From Latescibacteria bacterium UBA6620 (GTDB lineage: Bacteria > Latescibacterota > UBA2968), in the NCBI GenBank assembly GCA_002433075.1, contig DJHM01000044.1, positions 62,001 through 126,000 of the forward strand: DNA of 64,000 nucleotides, in the 5' to 3' direction. Under the pieces are notes generated by a model. The model made no database searches. It had not been told where the DNA came from and saw only the letters and a program-made list of their open reading frames with translations. Position numbers and translations under genes: made by a program. How positions within the stretch are numbered: the first letter of the stretch is position 1; each line of letters begins with the position of its first letter. Of the stretch, positions 24,613 to 33,860 are shown one piece after another.

Positions 24613-26973
24613 ATGGCGGATGACAGCACCCTCATTCGGTGGTTGCGAGGCGAAATCGACGTAGAAGCCGCGGCGGTCGAACTCGGTGTGGACACGAACC
24701 GGGTATCGAGCAGGCGGAGAAGCTATCTCCGTCGAAAATTACCCCGGATCGACGGAGAGGTGCGCGCGGCAGTCGACGGTCCGGTGGAGATCGCCAGGGA
24801 CGCGTGGGGCGTCGCTCACATCCGGGCGAACGCGATTGCGGACGGGTTCTTCGGGTTGGGCTACGCGATGGCTCAGGACAGGCTGTGGCAACTCGACCAT
24901 ATGCGCAGGCTGGCCTCGGGCCGTCTGGCTGAAGTTCTGGGTCAGGATGCTCTGCCTGAGGATCGGCTCCATCGAACGATCGGACTTCGACGGTCGGCTG
25001 AGGTTGCCGTCGATGCTGCCGTCGACGAGGTCCTGATGGTGCTCGAATCGCTGTCGGATGGAATCAACGCGGCGATGGATGCGTCGAGCGGACGGTTGCC
25101 GGTGGAGTTCGATGTACTGGGCTACGAGCCCGAGCCCTGGACCCCCGCGGACACGGTGGCGGTCTGGAAGTGGCGCTGGTGGATGCTTACGGGGCGGCTC
25201 GGCATCATTGCGGTCGCGGAAGCGGGGAAGCGACACCTCAACCCCGAGCAGTTCGACGCGTTTATGAAGGCCGAAGCGAGCGAAGAGACGATCGTGCCGT
25301 CGGCCGAGCCCGCGAATACGGGTGGACACGACACCGGGGAAGGGAGTAACAACTGGGCAGTCGGCTCGTCACGGACATCGACGGGGGGTGCCATTCTGGC
25401 GACGGACCCACACAATCCGGTCGATCTATCCCGGCAGTGGTATCAGGCGCAGTTGACGGTACCCGGGATCGACGCGATCGGGGCGTTCTTCCTCGGCACA
25501 CCTGGGATTTACCTGGGTCACACGCGTGGGGTGGCCTGGGGGGTGACGAACCATACGGCCTCGGCGCGCGACCTCTATATCGAAACGATCTCGCCCGACA
25601 ATCCGAGGCTCTACCTGGAAGCGGGGGAGTGGCAGAGCCTGACGGTACGAGACGAGGTGCTGAAGGTGAAAGGTCGTCCCGACGAGCCTTTCCAGATTAG
25701 GGAGACTCCCCGTGGCCCTCTGGTGGAGGCGTTCGTACCGAAGGTCGAGGAGAAAGACGTGCCGCCGTTGTCGCTCCGGTGGATGGGGGCAGAAGCGACG
25801 ACAGGTTTCGAGGCGATGCTCGCCCTGGAGCGATCCGAATCGTTGGAGGACGTTGTGTCCGCCCTGAAACAGTGGCCGTTCCCGCTGCTGAATTTCGTGT
25901 TCGCTGACGGTCAGGGACGAGTGGGGTATCACGCCGCAGGCAAGGTCCCGGGACGAGAACACGTGTTCAGGGGGTTCCGGGATGCTCAGAGAGAAGATCA
26001 CGGTTGGCAAGGGGTCATTCCGTTCGAGGGGATGCCCCACCTGGTCGATCCCGATCGAGACTGGGTGGCTTCGGCCAATAACCCTCCCTGGGGGGGATCC
26101 GGGTCGTATCTGTCGCTGGGATCCTGGTCGGACGGATACAGGTTTCGCCGAATCCGGACCCGTATCGAGGCGGAGCCTTCGCACACGATCGAATCTGTCG
26201 GCGCGATCCACGCGGACATCATTCTGGGGCGGGCGGAGGATCTGGCGCCGGTGGTGGCAGATCTGTCCGAGAAAGCACGGCGGAAAGAGCTTCGTGCATG
26301 GGCGGATATTCTGAGAAAGTGGGACGGCGCCTACTCGGTGGAAGAAATCGCGCCGACGCTTTTCACGGCGGTCTGGGAGGCGTGGCTGAGGCGCGTCGCG
26401 AAAGGCCGTTTCCCGGGTGCTCTGGTTTCGTTGGTCAAGGATCGTTGCGGCAGCGTGGGGCGACGGCTGCTTCTGGGAGAGGCAGTAGACTGGTTCGATG
26501 CGGGTGTGGACGTCGAAGCGGAAGCGCTCCGGGCGATCGACGATGCGCATCAGTGGTTGAAGGACGAAGTGGGATCGCGAAAATCTCAATGGCGCTGGGG
26601 TCGGCTGCATACGGTGACGTTCGGGCATCCAGTGGCTTCCACGCCAGCTCTGGAGAAATTGCTGACCGTCGGACCGGTCGAAACGACCGGTGCGACTGGT
26701 ACGGTTCGGGCGGCGGGCCACAGTGTGGGGCAGCCGTTCGTCGTGACCGGACTGTCGACCTACCGGATGGTGGTCGATCTGTCTGATCCTGCACACGGAA
26801 AAGCGACCGCGGCGGGCGGCCAGTCGGGGCACCCTGCGAGTCCGCATTACCGAACGCAGACCGAACTCTGGCTGAAGGACGAATACCATCCGTTGTTGAT
26901 GGACCGGGAGGATGTTGAGAAGCACCAGGAGGGTCGGCTTGTGCTGAAGCCGGGATCCGGAAGGACGAAGTGA
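24613..26973 (+). CDS. Penicillin acylase family (Ntn hydrolase) protein without signal peptide
   Basis: A 786-residue precursor of the penicillin/acyl-homoserine-lactone acylase family. The self-cleavage site and catalytic Ser are in EGSNNWAVGSSRTS near residue 242, separating an alpha chain from a beta chain of about 545 residues. DAWGVAHIRANAIADGFFGL near 60 and YAMAQDRLWQLDHMRRLASG near 85 are alpha-chain hallmarks. TPGIYLGHTRGVAWGVTNH and PFPLLNFVFADGQGRVGYH follow in the beta chain. These enzymes are normally periplasmic, but here the start is RWLRGEIDVEAAAVELGVDT, a charged helix-turn-helix-like segment with no signal peptide. The substrate could be an amide, N-acyl-homoserine lactone or peptide. 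It stands 33 bases after the YeiH gene. Confidence 0.88.
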   Translation: MADDSTLIRWLRGEIDVEAAAVELGVDTNRVSSRRRSYLRRKLPRIDGEVRAAVDGPVEIARDAWGVAHIRANAIADGFFGLGYAMAQDRLWQLDHMRRLASGRLAEVLGQDALPEDRLHRTIGLRRSAEVAVDAAVDEVLMVLESLSDGINAAMDASSGRLPVEFDVLGYEPEPWTPADTVAVWKWRWWMLTGRLGIIAVAEAGKRHLNPEQFDAFMKAEASEETIVPSAEPANTGGHDTGEGSNNWAVGSSRTSTGGAILATDPHNPVDLSRQWYQAQLTVPGIDAIGAFFLGTPGIYLGHTRGVAWGVTNHTASARDLYIETISPDNPRLYLEAGEWQSLTVRDEVLKVKGRPDEPFQIRETPRGPLVEAFVPKVEEKDVPPLSLRWMGAEATTGFEAMLALERSESLEDVVSALKQWPFPLLNFVFADGQGRVGYHAAGKVPGREHVFRGFRDAQREDHGWQGVIPFEGMPHLVDPDRDWVASANNPPWGGSGSYLSLGSWSDGYRFRRIRTRIEAEPSHTIESVGAIHADIILGRAEDLAPVVADLSEKARRKELRAWADILRKWDGAYSVEEIAPTLFTAVWEAWLRRVAKGRFPGALVSLVKDRCGSVGRRLLLGEAVDWFDAGVDVEAEALRAIDDAHQWLKDEVGSRKSQWRWGRLHTVTFGHPVASTPALEKLLTVGPVETTGATGTVRAAGHSVGQPFVVTGLSTYRMVVDLSDPAHGKATAAGGQSGHPASPHYRTQTELWLKDEYHPLLMDREDVEKHQEGRLVLKPGSGRTK

Positions 26974-27002
26974 TGAACCGCGCAGCCGGCAAGTGAGAGG
27001 TG

Positions 27003-29111
27003 ATGGACTTCGTGAAGGACTCCGAAAGAACAGCAGCGCTTCGCCCGGGACGGGCGAGGCGTTTTGTGTTTGGGGTGATCGCGCCGACGGTGGGTCCGAT
27101 CCTGTTGCTGCTCCTGGAAGAGGGGGTTCTTCGTGCGGCCGTGAAGACGTCCGAGACGGATTTCTTCGTGCCGCTCGAAGCCGGGCCGGGCGGAGTGACC
27201 GTTTATACTACGAACGACCGATTTGCACTCCAGTTTTTTCCGGCCGCGCTGGCGCGGATTCCGAGACCCGCTCGAATCGTTTTTCCGAAGCCAGACGGTG
27301 TCTACCGGGTCCTAGTCCAGGGTGGATCAGCGGTGATGAGGGAGCCGAAACCGACGTTCTGTTTCGGTCGCGTGTTGCAGGCGATGCTGGAGCAGCAGGG
27401 CTCGGGGAAGATCGAAGTGATCAATGCGGCGCTGGGCACGATCAATTCACACGTGGTTTACCAGATCGGAAAAGAGGTGGACCGCATCGAGCCGGACCTG
27501 GTTGTGGTCTATCTGGGAAACAACGAGGTGGTGGGCCCGTATGGTGCGGGGACCGTTTTCGGATCGTTCTCCCCTGACCTGTGGACGATCAGGATGGGGA
27601 TTGCGCTTCGGAAGACGCGCGTCGGCCAGCTCATCGAACATCTGATCGGAAAGGGACAAGCGCAGTTCGTGGCGGAGGGGCTGGGGATGTCGATGTTCCT
27701 GGAACAGCGGGTCCATTACGACGACCCGAGGCTTCAGTGGGTCTACGAACACTTCGAGCGGAATCTGGAGGATCTGGCCGACGAGGTCGCAGGTTCCGGT
27801 GCCACGCTGGTGGTCAGCACGGTCGGCTCAAACCTGGCCGATCTCCCGCCTTTCGCCTCCGCTCTGAACGTGGATGAGGACGAGCCGGTTCGATGGCAAC
27901 AGTTCTATGACGGTGGCCGGGTTCGGGAGGACGAAGGACGTCACGACGAAGCCATCGAAGCCCACAGACGGGCGATCGAAATCTATGACGGACACGCGTT
28001 GTCGCATTACCACCTTTCAAGGCTGCTGCATCGGAAAGGACGAACAGAAGAGGCTCGATCGCACGCGGTTCGGGCGCGGGATCACGATACGCTGCGCTTC
28101 AGGGCGGACACCCGCCTGAACGAGATTATCCGGCAGGTCGGGCAACGGGATGATGTGGTCCTGGTGGACGGGATGGTGGCGCTGGCGGCGGCGGCCAACG
28201 GGCTTCCCGGAAATGACCATTTCTTCGAACACGTTCATCTGACTCTCGAGGGGAACTGGGTCATCGCGAGGGCGGTGTTCCAGGCGGTTCGAGCCGCCAC
28301 TTCGAATACGTGGTCGGGGGTGGTACCGGACATCAAGGCTTGTGCGGATCGATTGGCGTTGACGCCCTGGGATCGATATCGCACAGAAGTCGGGATGGCA
28401 GGTCTGATGCGCCGCGCTCCCTTTACGCTTCAGGATGGACATCGTGCCCGGAGACGCGCGACGAATCTTCGGGTCCTGACGACCCGGGCGGTGGCGACGA
28501 CGGAACGTGCGCTGGCGAAGGCGGCCGAGCACTACGGTCGCATCGTGGCGGCTCACCCCGGCGATCTGGACGTTCGAGAAAACTTCGCACGTCTGCTTCA
28601 TAAGCAAGGGGACCTGGTGGAGGCTGCGCGGCAGTGGCGATCCCTGACCGAAGCGGTCCCCTCGGTCTCGTGGCAGCTTGGCCTTGCGACTGTGCTGAGC
28701 GATCAGGGTGCCCATCACACGGCGGTACATCTGTATCGGGAAAGCCAGCGACGGATCCCGGATCTGACGCTTCTGAACATTCAGATCGGATACGATCTCG
28801 TGGCTGTCGGAAGGCTGGAGGAAGCGGTGGAAGAACTCGAAGACGGGCTGGAGCGAAATCCGGGATCGACGATCGCGCGGCTGAATCTCTCCGCCTTGCT
28901 GACCGATCTTGATCGTCTGAACGAGGCTCGGAAGGTCCTCACGGAGGGCCTGGTGTACGCACACCATACCCGGGACCTTCAGGCCGAGGCGGATCTGTTG
29001 GTGGGGCAAGCGGAGCAAGAAGTGCGGGAAGGTCGGGTCGAGGCTGCTGTGAATCACCTCCGGCGTGCGAAGGCTGCGTCGAGTCGATTCGAGACTACGA
29101 GGGCGTGGTGA
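27003..29111 (+). CDS. Membrane-anchored SGNH-like hydrolase domain with C-terminal TPR array
   Basis: A 702-residue protein. A membrane segment lies at about residues 20-40 (FVFGVIAPTVGPILLLLLEE). Residues about 95-300 look like an SGNH/GDSL fold: LVQGGSAVMREPKP as a GDS-like block I, IEVINAALGTINSH as block II, VVYLGNNEVVGPYG as block III (Gly-Asn), and a late HFFEHVHLTLEGN with an Asp/His-like block V near 405. Two TPR groups follow: one inside (FYDGGRVREDEGRHDEAIEA, about 300-350) and one C-terminal (about 500-690, LLHKQGDLVEAARQWRSLTE). Such proteins may modify exported polymers, but the reaction is unknown. A GTG at 27000 directly precedes ATG 27003; AGAGG lies upstream. Confidence 0.75.
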   Translation: MDFVKDSERTAALRPGRARRFVFGVIAPTVGPILLLLLEEGVLRAAVKTSETDFFVPLEAGPGGVTVYTTNDRFALQFFPAALARIPRPARIVFPKPDGVYRVLVQGGSAVMREPKPTFCFGRVLQAMLEQQGSGKIEVINAALGTINSHVVYQIGKEVDRIEPDLVVVYLGNNEVVGPYGAGTVFGSFSPDLWTIRMGIALRKTRVGQLIEHLIGKGQAQFVAEGLGMSMFLEQRVHYDDPRLQWVYEHFERNLEDLADEVAGSGATLVVSTVGSNLADLPPFASALNVDEDEPVRWQQFYDGGRVREDEGRHDEAIEAHRRAIEIYDGHALSHYHLSRLLHRKGRTEEARSHAVRARDHDTLRFRADTRLNEIIRQVGQRDDVVLVDGMVALAAAANGLPGNDHFFEHVHLTLEGNWVIARAVFQAVRAATSNTWSGVVPDIKACADRLALTPWDRYRTEVGMAGLMRRAPFTLQDGHRARRRATNLRVLTTRAVATTERALAKAAEHYGRIVAAHPGDLDVRENFARLLHKQGDLVEAARQWRSLTEAVPSVSWQLGLATVLSDQGAHHTAVHLYRESQRRIPDLTLLNIQIGYDLVAVGRLEEAVEELEDGLERNPGSTIARLNLSALLTDLDRLNEARKVLTEGLVYAHHTRDLQAEADLLVGQAEQEVREGRVEAAVNHLRRAKAASSRFETTRAW

Positions 29112-29418
29112 CGAGCGGCGTTCAGACGGCCGCGGCCTATCGTAGCGAAGAGAGATGGGTCTGACTGCCGTGGAAGCGGATGATTTCGCGGCAGCGGATC
29201 GATATTGGGCGGAGCCGGCCGCGCGGTTCGCAAAAGTCGTAGAAGACCACCCCTCGATAGATTGTGTAGACAAGATGCGCAGCACGGTCAGGGTTGAAGG
29301 TGATGAAAATTGACACCGGTGAGACAAACGGGTATATCAGGAAATCGAGAATCGAAAATCGAGAATTGGAAGACGAAGATCGAGATTGCCGTAGAAACTG
29401 AGATAGAGAGGACGGAGA
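29112..29418 (+). other. 307-base gap with a possible 52-residue ORF and an A-rich imperfect repeat
   Basis: A small plus-strand ORF at 29155-29313 (52 residues, opening MGLTAVEADDFAAADRYWAE) looks like a TPR-type helix pair, ADDFAAADRYWAEPAARFAK. It may be a remnant of the preceding TPR protein or a tiny gene; no convincing SD is seen. Bases 29335-29376 hold a degenerate GAAAATCGAGAATCGA-type tract like those at 8910 and 19300. Nothing else is recognisable. The GAGAGGACGGAG before 29419 is a ribosome site for the next gene. Confidence 0.35.
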
Positions 29419-30501
29419 ATGAATCTTTCGTTAGCGAATCCGCGGTCACGGTCCGCCCATCTGGCTTCGTTCGCGGCGCCGGATGGTGTCTCGGCAAGAA
29501 TCTTGAAGCTGTCCGGAGATGGTGGGGATCTGATCGCGGAGAAAGATCCGAGTCAGGACATTTACCACGTTCTGCTACCTGCCGTTGAAGCGGGGCAGGT
29601 TTTGTCCTTCGATGTGGCCGAAGGATCTGCTCCCGAAGCATCTGGGATCTCATCAGAAGAAAAAGAGGGTGAGGTGACGATCGGACTAGGTGGATCGCCG
29701 TTGATGACGTTCCGGTACGGGGCAGATTATCCAAAGCCGGTGTTCAACCCGATCCTTACGCCAGGCGGCACGAATATGCTGCGCGAACCGATGGAGGCCT
29801 GGACGTCGGGCGAGCATCCGTGGCAGCGCGGGCTGACGCTGATGCAAGGGGCGATCAACGGGATCGACTGCTGGAACGAAAAGACGCCGGAGGAATTCGG
29901 TCGCACGGAGCAGGATTCGATCGACGTGAACCACGGTCCGCTTTCATTGACGATCGCGTCCGAAAACTCGTGGTATGTGGACGATCGGAAACTGATGACG
30001 GACTCCCGCTCCTATCGCCTGTTCGACACGGATCGTGACGCAGCCATCCTGGACATCACCCTTTCGCTGAAAGCGTCGGAGGGCGACGTGACGATCGGGG
30101 ATACGAAGGAGGGCGGGTTTCTCTGCATTCGTGTGAATCCGTCGATGAACGCAGCTGATGGTGGGACGATGCGGAATGCCTATGGCGCGACGGACGAGAA
30201 AGGATGCTGGTCGCTGCCGTCGCACTGGATGGACTACTACGGCCCGGTCGGGAATGAAACGGCCGGATTCGCTATTTTCGACCATCCAGATAACTTCCGG
30301 TATCCCACGACGTGGCACGTCAGGGGCTACGGTCTGTTTGCACCAAACTGCTGGATGTTCAAACCGGACCATCACCTTGCGTCGGGAGACACACTGACGT
30401 TTCGGTGGCGGGTGACGATTCATACGGCCGATACGGATGAGGCGGATATCGCAAATCGTTTTCTCGATTACGTCGATGGGCTGAGGGTGGAGGGTGAGTA
30501 G
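29419..30501 (+). CDS. PmoA-like (methane oxygenase PmoA-annotated, DUF6807-type) protein
   Basis: A 360-residue protein resembling the PF14100 PmoA/DUF6807 group. MTFRYGADYPKPVFNPILTP near residue 95, a His-bearing EHPWQRGLTLMQGAINGID near 130, GDTKEGGFLCIRVNPSMN near 225 and WMDYYGPVGNETAGFAIFDH near 275 follow the family layout. Despite the name it is unrelated to membrane methane monooxygenase and is thought to be a beta-sandwich, possibly carbohydrate-related. There is no signal peptide. ATG 29419 has a purine-rich GAGAGGACGGAGA directly ahead. It stands alone before the GAPDH gene, with a 259-base gap in which no gene is seen. Confidence 0.75.
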   Translation: MNLSLANPRSRSAHLASFAAPDGVSARILKLSGDGGDLIAEKDPSQDIYHVLLPAVEAGQVLSFDVAEGSAPEASGISSEEKEGEVTIGLGGSPLMTFRYGADYPKPVFNPILTPGGTNMLREPMEAWTSGEHPWQRGLTLMQGAINGIDCWNEKTPEEFGRTEQDSIDVNHGPLSLTIASENSWYVDDRKLMTDSRSYRLFDTDRDAAILDITLSLKASEGDVTIGDTKEGGFLCIRVNPSMNAADGGTMRNAYGATDEKGCWSLPSHWMDYYGPVGNETAGFAIFDHPDNFRYPTTWHVRGYGLFAPNCWMFKPDHHLASGDTLTFRWRVTIHTADTDEADIANRFLDYVDGLRVEGE

Positions 30502-30760
30502 GTCCAACGGGTTCGGATCTGGATTGGGCGACCTTTTCATTTTTACTCGCGACCAGAGCCTGACGGAAGCGATGGGTCTATCGTGGCCGGACAGCGCCTC
30601 ATCGGCATAGAGGGTAAGTCGGAATCCGTGAAGGTTGAGGTGATTTCGAGGGGAACCGGGAAAGAATTCGATCTGAATGACGGATCGGGCTGGTCTGGAG
30701 GAGAGACTTTGCCTATATGTCCGGTGAGGATCGAACATAACCACACGGGGAGGGCCTGTC

Positions 30761-31807
30761 TTGTCCATCAGGATCGCCATCAACGGGTTTGGACGCGTTG
30801 GAAGACTCATTGCGCGGGTCGTGAGCGCCGATCCTGGAATCCACCTGGTGGCCATCAACTCTCGGGGTGATACCGAGACGATGGCCAATCTCTTGAAGTA
30901 TGACTCCGTGCACCGAAGATTCGACGGTCAGGTGCGTGTGCGCGGCAATGATATGGAGATCGACGGGTCGGCGGTGCGCGTGACGCAGGCCGATGACAGC
31001 GAGCTTTCCTGGCGCGGCCTTGACCTGGATCTGGTGGTCGAGTCGACAGGGCAATTCAGAACGAGGAAAGACGTCGAGATGCACCTGAAAGGTGGTGCGC
31101 CTCGGGTGTTGATTACGGCCCCGCCCAAGGATGACACACCGATGGTCGTCGTCGGTGTGAATGAGGATGTGCTGAGCGGAAACGAGCCAATCGTTTCCGC
31201 TTCTTCGTGTACGACGAACTGCGCGGGACCGATGGTCAAGGTGCTACACGAAGCCTACGGTGTGGAGTCCGCCCACGTGTCAACCCTCCACGCCTACACG
31301 AACGATCAGGCCCTCGTCGATCGATCGCACGAGGATGCGCGTCGAGGCCGGGCGGCGAGCGCATCGATCATTCCGACATCAACAGGGGCCGCCGCCGGAA
31401 TCGGCAGGCTCCTTCCAGATCTGGACGGCAAGATCGCCGGGATGGCTTACCGCATTCCGGTGATGGCTGGATCGATGGTAGAAATCGTAGCACGCGTCGG
31501 GCGAGCGACAACGGTGGCTGACGTCAACGCGGCCTTTTCGGTCGCGTCGTCTTGGAGTCTGAGGGGATTGCTCGAATACAACGAAGATCCGATTGTGTCT
31601 GCCGATGTCGTGGGGAGCGCCTATTCGTGTGTGTTCGACAGCCTGATGACGGAAGCGGTCGGCGATCGGATGGTGAAGATCTGCGGATGGTATGACAACG
31701 AATTGGGCTACGTGTCCAGATGCATCGATCTGGTGGAGATGATGTGCGGTGGAGAGACGGCTACGTCTAAATCGAGCGGGAGGATCGCGGAACTGGCAAC
31801 GGCCTGA
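30761..31807 (+). CDS. gap: Glyceraldehyde-3-phosphate dehydrogenase, type I, TTG start
   Basis: A 348-residue glycolytic enzyme. It has the Rossmann opening SIRIAINGFGRVGRLIARVV, the catalytic Cys in SASSCTTNCAGPMVKVLH near residue 154, the His in STLHAYTNDQALVD near 181, and the C-terminal WYDNELGYVSRCIDL. DTETMANLLKYDSVHRRF marks a normal class I enzyme. The residue after the second beta strand (NSRGDTE, with Ser rather than Asp) may allow NADP as well as NAD; this is inference. The initiator is TTG 30761 behind a strong GGGGAGGG, with no in-frame ATG close by. It ends in a strong hairpin terminator shared with the convergent E1 beta gene. Confidence 0.94.
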   Translation: MSIRIAINGFGRVGRLIARVVSADPGIHLVAINSRGDTETMANLLKYDSVHRRFDGQVRVRGNDMEIDGSAVRVTQADDSELSWRGLDLDLVVESTGQFRTRKDVEMHLKGGAPRVLITAPPKDDTPMVVVGVNEDVLSGNEPIVSASSCTTNCAGPMVKVLHEAYGVESAHVSTLHAYTNDQALVDRSHEDARRGRAASASIIPTSTGAAAGIGRLLPDLDGKIAGMAYRIPVMAGSMVEIVARVGRATTVADVNAAFSVASSWSLRGLLEYNEDPIVSADVVGSAYSCVFDSLMTEAVGDRMVKICGWYDNELGYVSRCIDLVEMMCGGETATSKSSGRIAELATA

Positions 31808-31832
31808 TTCAGCGTCGGAGATCCTGGAAATA

Positions 31833-31864
31833 AAAGAGCGAAGCCTTTAGAGGCTTCGCTCTTT
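31833..31864. terminator. Bidirectional terminator between GAPDH and the dehydrogenase operon
   Basis: A perfect 13-bp stem AAAGAGCGAAGCC / GGCTTCGCTCTTT closes a six-base TTTAGA loop. Terminal A/T runs on both sides let it act for the plus-strand GAPDH transcript and the minus-strand E2-E1 operon. Confidence 0.9.
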
Positions 31865-31893
31865 CGCATTTCCACATCGCGCTTAGAGATAAT

Positions 31894-32880
31894 CTACCCG
31901 AGCATTTCTTTCACAGCCCTCACAACGTCGGTTTCGTTCGGGATCGTGGCATCCTCGAGGGGCTTGGTGAAGGGTACGGGGACATCCATCGCGCCCAGAC
32001 GAACGATGGGCGCGTCGAGGTAGTCGAAGGCGCCTTCGTAGACGACGCTTGCGAGCTCGGCGCCGACGCCGAAACTCCTGCAACCCTCGTCGATGATGAC
32101 GGCGTGACCCGTTTTGGATGCGGATTGGACGAGTGTGTCGGTGTCGAGCGGGACCATCGTTCGGGGGTCGACGATCTCGCAACTGATGCCGTCGTCCGCG
32201 AGCGTCTCGGCTGCTGCAAAGGCGACCAGGACCATACTGGAGGTGGCGATGAGGGTGACGTCGGATCCCTCACGCTTGACGTCGGCGACTCCGAAGGGAA
32301 TCGGGTCGACGGTTTCGGGGGCAGTGCCTTTGACGGCGTACATCATCTTGTCCTCGAAGAAGAGGACGGGATTGTCGTCCCGGACGGCGGTGGGAAAGAG
32401 CCCCAGCACGTCGGCGGGGGTGGAGGGGACGACGACTTTGAGCCCGGGGATGTGGGAGGCCCACGCGTGCAGGCTCTGGGAGTGCTGCGCGGCGGACGAA
32501 CGTCCGGCGCCCATCGTCGCCCGAATGGTCAGGGGGACGGTGGCCTGGCCACCGGACATATAACGCAACTTTGCGGCCTGGTTGACGATCTGGTCCATCG
32601 CCAGTGCCATAAAGTCACCGAACATAATGTCGACGATGGGTCGCATTCCGGTAAGCGCGGCGCCTACACCCAGGCCGACGTAGCCGGCTTCGGCGATGGG
32701 TGTGTCGATGACGCGATCGGGTCCGAATTCCTCGTGCAGACCAAGCAGAATTTTGAACACGCTACCGGCTGCACCCACATCCTCGCCCATCAGGATGACG
32801 AGCTCGTCTCGACGCATTTCGGTGGCGATGGCTTCTTTGACCGCCTCGCCGAAAGTGATTTCCCGCTCAGGCGAAGACAT
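31894..32880 (-). CDS. 2-oxoacid (pyruvate-type) dehydrogenase E1 component, beta subunit
   Basis: A 328-residue transketolase-like subunit pairing with E1 alpha. ITFGEAVKEAIATEMRRDE, VILMGEDVGAAGSVFKIL and DRVIDTPIAEAGYVGLGVGA near residue 60 are diagnostic. GRSSAAQHSQSLHAWASHIP near 130 holds the catalytic His region. ATG 32880 gives MSSPEREITFGEA behind GGAGGAGG; the longer frame back to 33000 lies inside the alpha gene. It overlaps the end of E1 alpha by 14 bases. With E1 alpha and E2 it decarboxylates pyruvate, branched-chain 2-oxoacids or acetoin; the sequence alone does not settle which. Confidence 0.92.
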   Translation of the reverse strand: MSSPEREITFGEAVKEAIATEMRRDELVILMGEDVGAAGSVFKILLGLHEEFGPDRVIDTPIAEAGYVGLGVGAALTGMRPIVDIMFGDFMALAMDQIVNQAAKLRYMSGGQATVPLTIRATMGAGRSSAAQHSQSLHAWASHIPGLKVVVPSTPADVLGLFPTAVRDDNPVLFFEDKMMYAVKGTAPETVDPIPFGVADVKREGSDVTLIATSSMVLVAFAAAETLADDGISCEIVDPRTMVPLDTDTLVQSASKTGHAVIIDEGCRSFGVGAELASVVYEGAFDYLDAPIVRLGAMDVPVPFTKPLEDATIPNETDVVRAVKEMLG

Positions 32881-33820
32881 GATGGGTAGCCTCCTCCACG
32901 TCTGGATAGGGGGCGCCGGCAGCGGACTCGACGGCGTCCGCGACCTCTTCCTGGACCGCCGCGTCAATCCCGTCGAGGTCCTCGGCATCGATTCCTTCAT
33001 CGACTAGACGCGCACGGAACGTTGTGATGGGGTCCTTGTCCTGCCAGGCCTGCCGTTCCTCCTCGCTCCGGTAGCCATCTCCGGGATCGCCGACGTGGTG
33101 CCCTCGATGCCGGTAGGTCATGCACTCGATGAGCGTGGGTCCCTTGCCTTCTCGAGCCCCGGCGACGGCTGCGGCGGCAGTCTCGTGGACGATGACGACG
33201 TCGTTTCCGTCAATCGTGCTGCTGGGAATGCCGAAGGGCTTTGCCCGATCCGCGATGGTGTCGCCTGCGGTGACGGAATCGGTCGCGGTGTACTCTCCGT
33301 ACTGATTATTTTCGCAGACGTAGACAACGGGAAGGTCCCAGATCGACGCGGTGTTCATCACTTCGAAGAAAACGCCCTGGTTGGACGCGCCATCGCCGAA
33401 GAAGCAGACGGCGACCTGATCGGTCTTGCGCAACTTTGCGGACAAAGCAGCGCCAGTCGCGATGCCGAACCCACCGCCGACGATCCCGTTGGCGCCAAGG
33501 ATGCCGAGGGACATATCGGCGATGTGCATCGACCCGCCCTTGCCTCGACAGTAGCCCGTGACACGACCGAGCACTTCGGCCATCATCTGGTCGAGGTTGC
33601 CGCCCTTGGCGACGCAGTGGCCGTGGCCCCGGTGCGTGCTGGTGATGTAATCATCGTCCCGCAGAGCAGAGCAGACGCCGACAGCGACAGCCTCCTCGCC
33701 GATGTAGAGATGGGCAAGGCCGTGCATCAGCCCGCCGGTGTAGACTTCGAAGATCTGCTCTTCGAACCGCCGGATCCGAAGCATATTCCGATAAATGGTT
33801 TTCTTTGTTTCGTCGTTCAT
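32867..33820 (-). CDS. 2-oxoacid (pyruvate-type) dehydrogenase E1 component, alpha subunit
   Basis: A 317-residue thiamine-diphosphate subunit. The TPP motif is intact: FFGDGASNQGVFFEVMNTAS near residue 145 and VVYVCENNQYGEYTA near 170. MLRIRRFEEQIFEVYTGGLM, DDYITSTHRGHGHCVAKGG (His) near 60 and ECMTYRHRGHHVGDPGDGYR (phosphorylation-loop-like) near 230 are typical. The length fits the compact bacterial acetoin/pyruvate E1 alpha group. It sits 40 bases downstream of the zinc alcohol dehydrogenase and overlaps E1 beta. Gene order E2, ADH, E1 alpha, E1 beta with no E3 is unusual; a lipoamide dehydrogenase must come from elsewhere. Confidence 0.92.
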   Translation of the reverse strand: MNDETKKTIYRNMLRIRRFEEQIFEVYTGGLMHGLAHLYIGEEAVAVGVCSALRDDDYITSTHRGHGHCVAKGGNLDQMMAEVLGRVTGYCRGKGGSMHIADMSLGILGANGIVGGGFGIATGAALSAKLRKTDQVAVCFFGDGASNQGVFFEVMNTASIWDLPVVYVCENNQYGEYTATDSVTAGDTIADRAKPFGIPSSTIDGNDVVIVHETAAAAVAGAREGKGPTLIECMTYRHRGHHVGDPGDGYRSEEERQAWQDKDPITTFRARLVDEGIDAEDLDGIDAAVQEEVADAVESAAGAPYPDVEEATHHVFA

Positions 33821-33860
33821 TTGTGTGATTCTCCACGGGGGATGAGGATCGCCCTTTCGT

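Noticed and set aside
25426..26925. 499-codon minus ORF opposite penicillin acylase
   Set aside because: Shadow of an unambiguous Ntn-hydrolase gene.
28017..29327. 436-codon minus ORF opposite the SGNH/TPR gene
   Set aside because: No protein-like features; caused by high GC third positions.
30583..30870. 95-codon ORF before and into GAPDH
   Set aside because: It overlaps the GAPDH start in another frame and has no recognisable or conserved-looking sequence.
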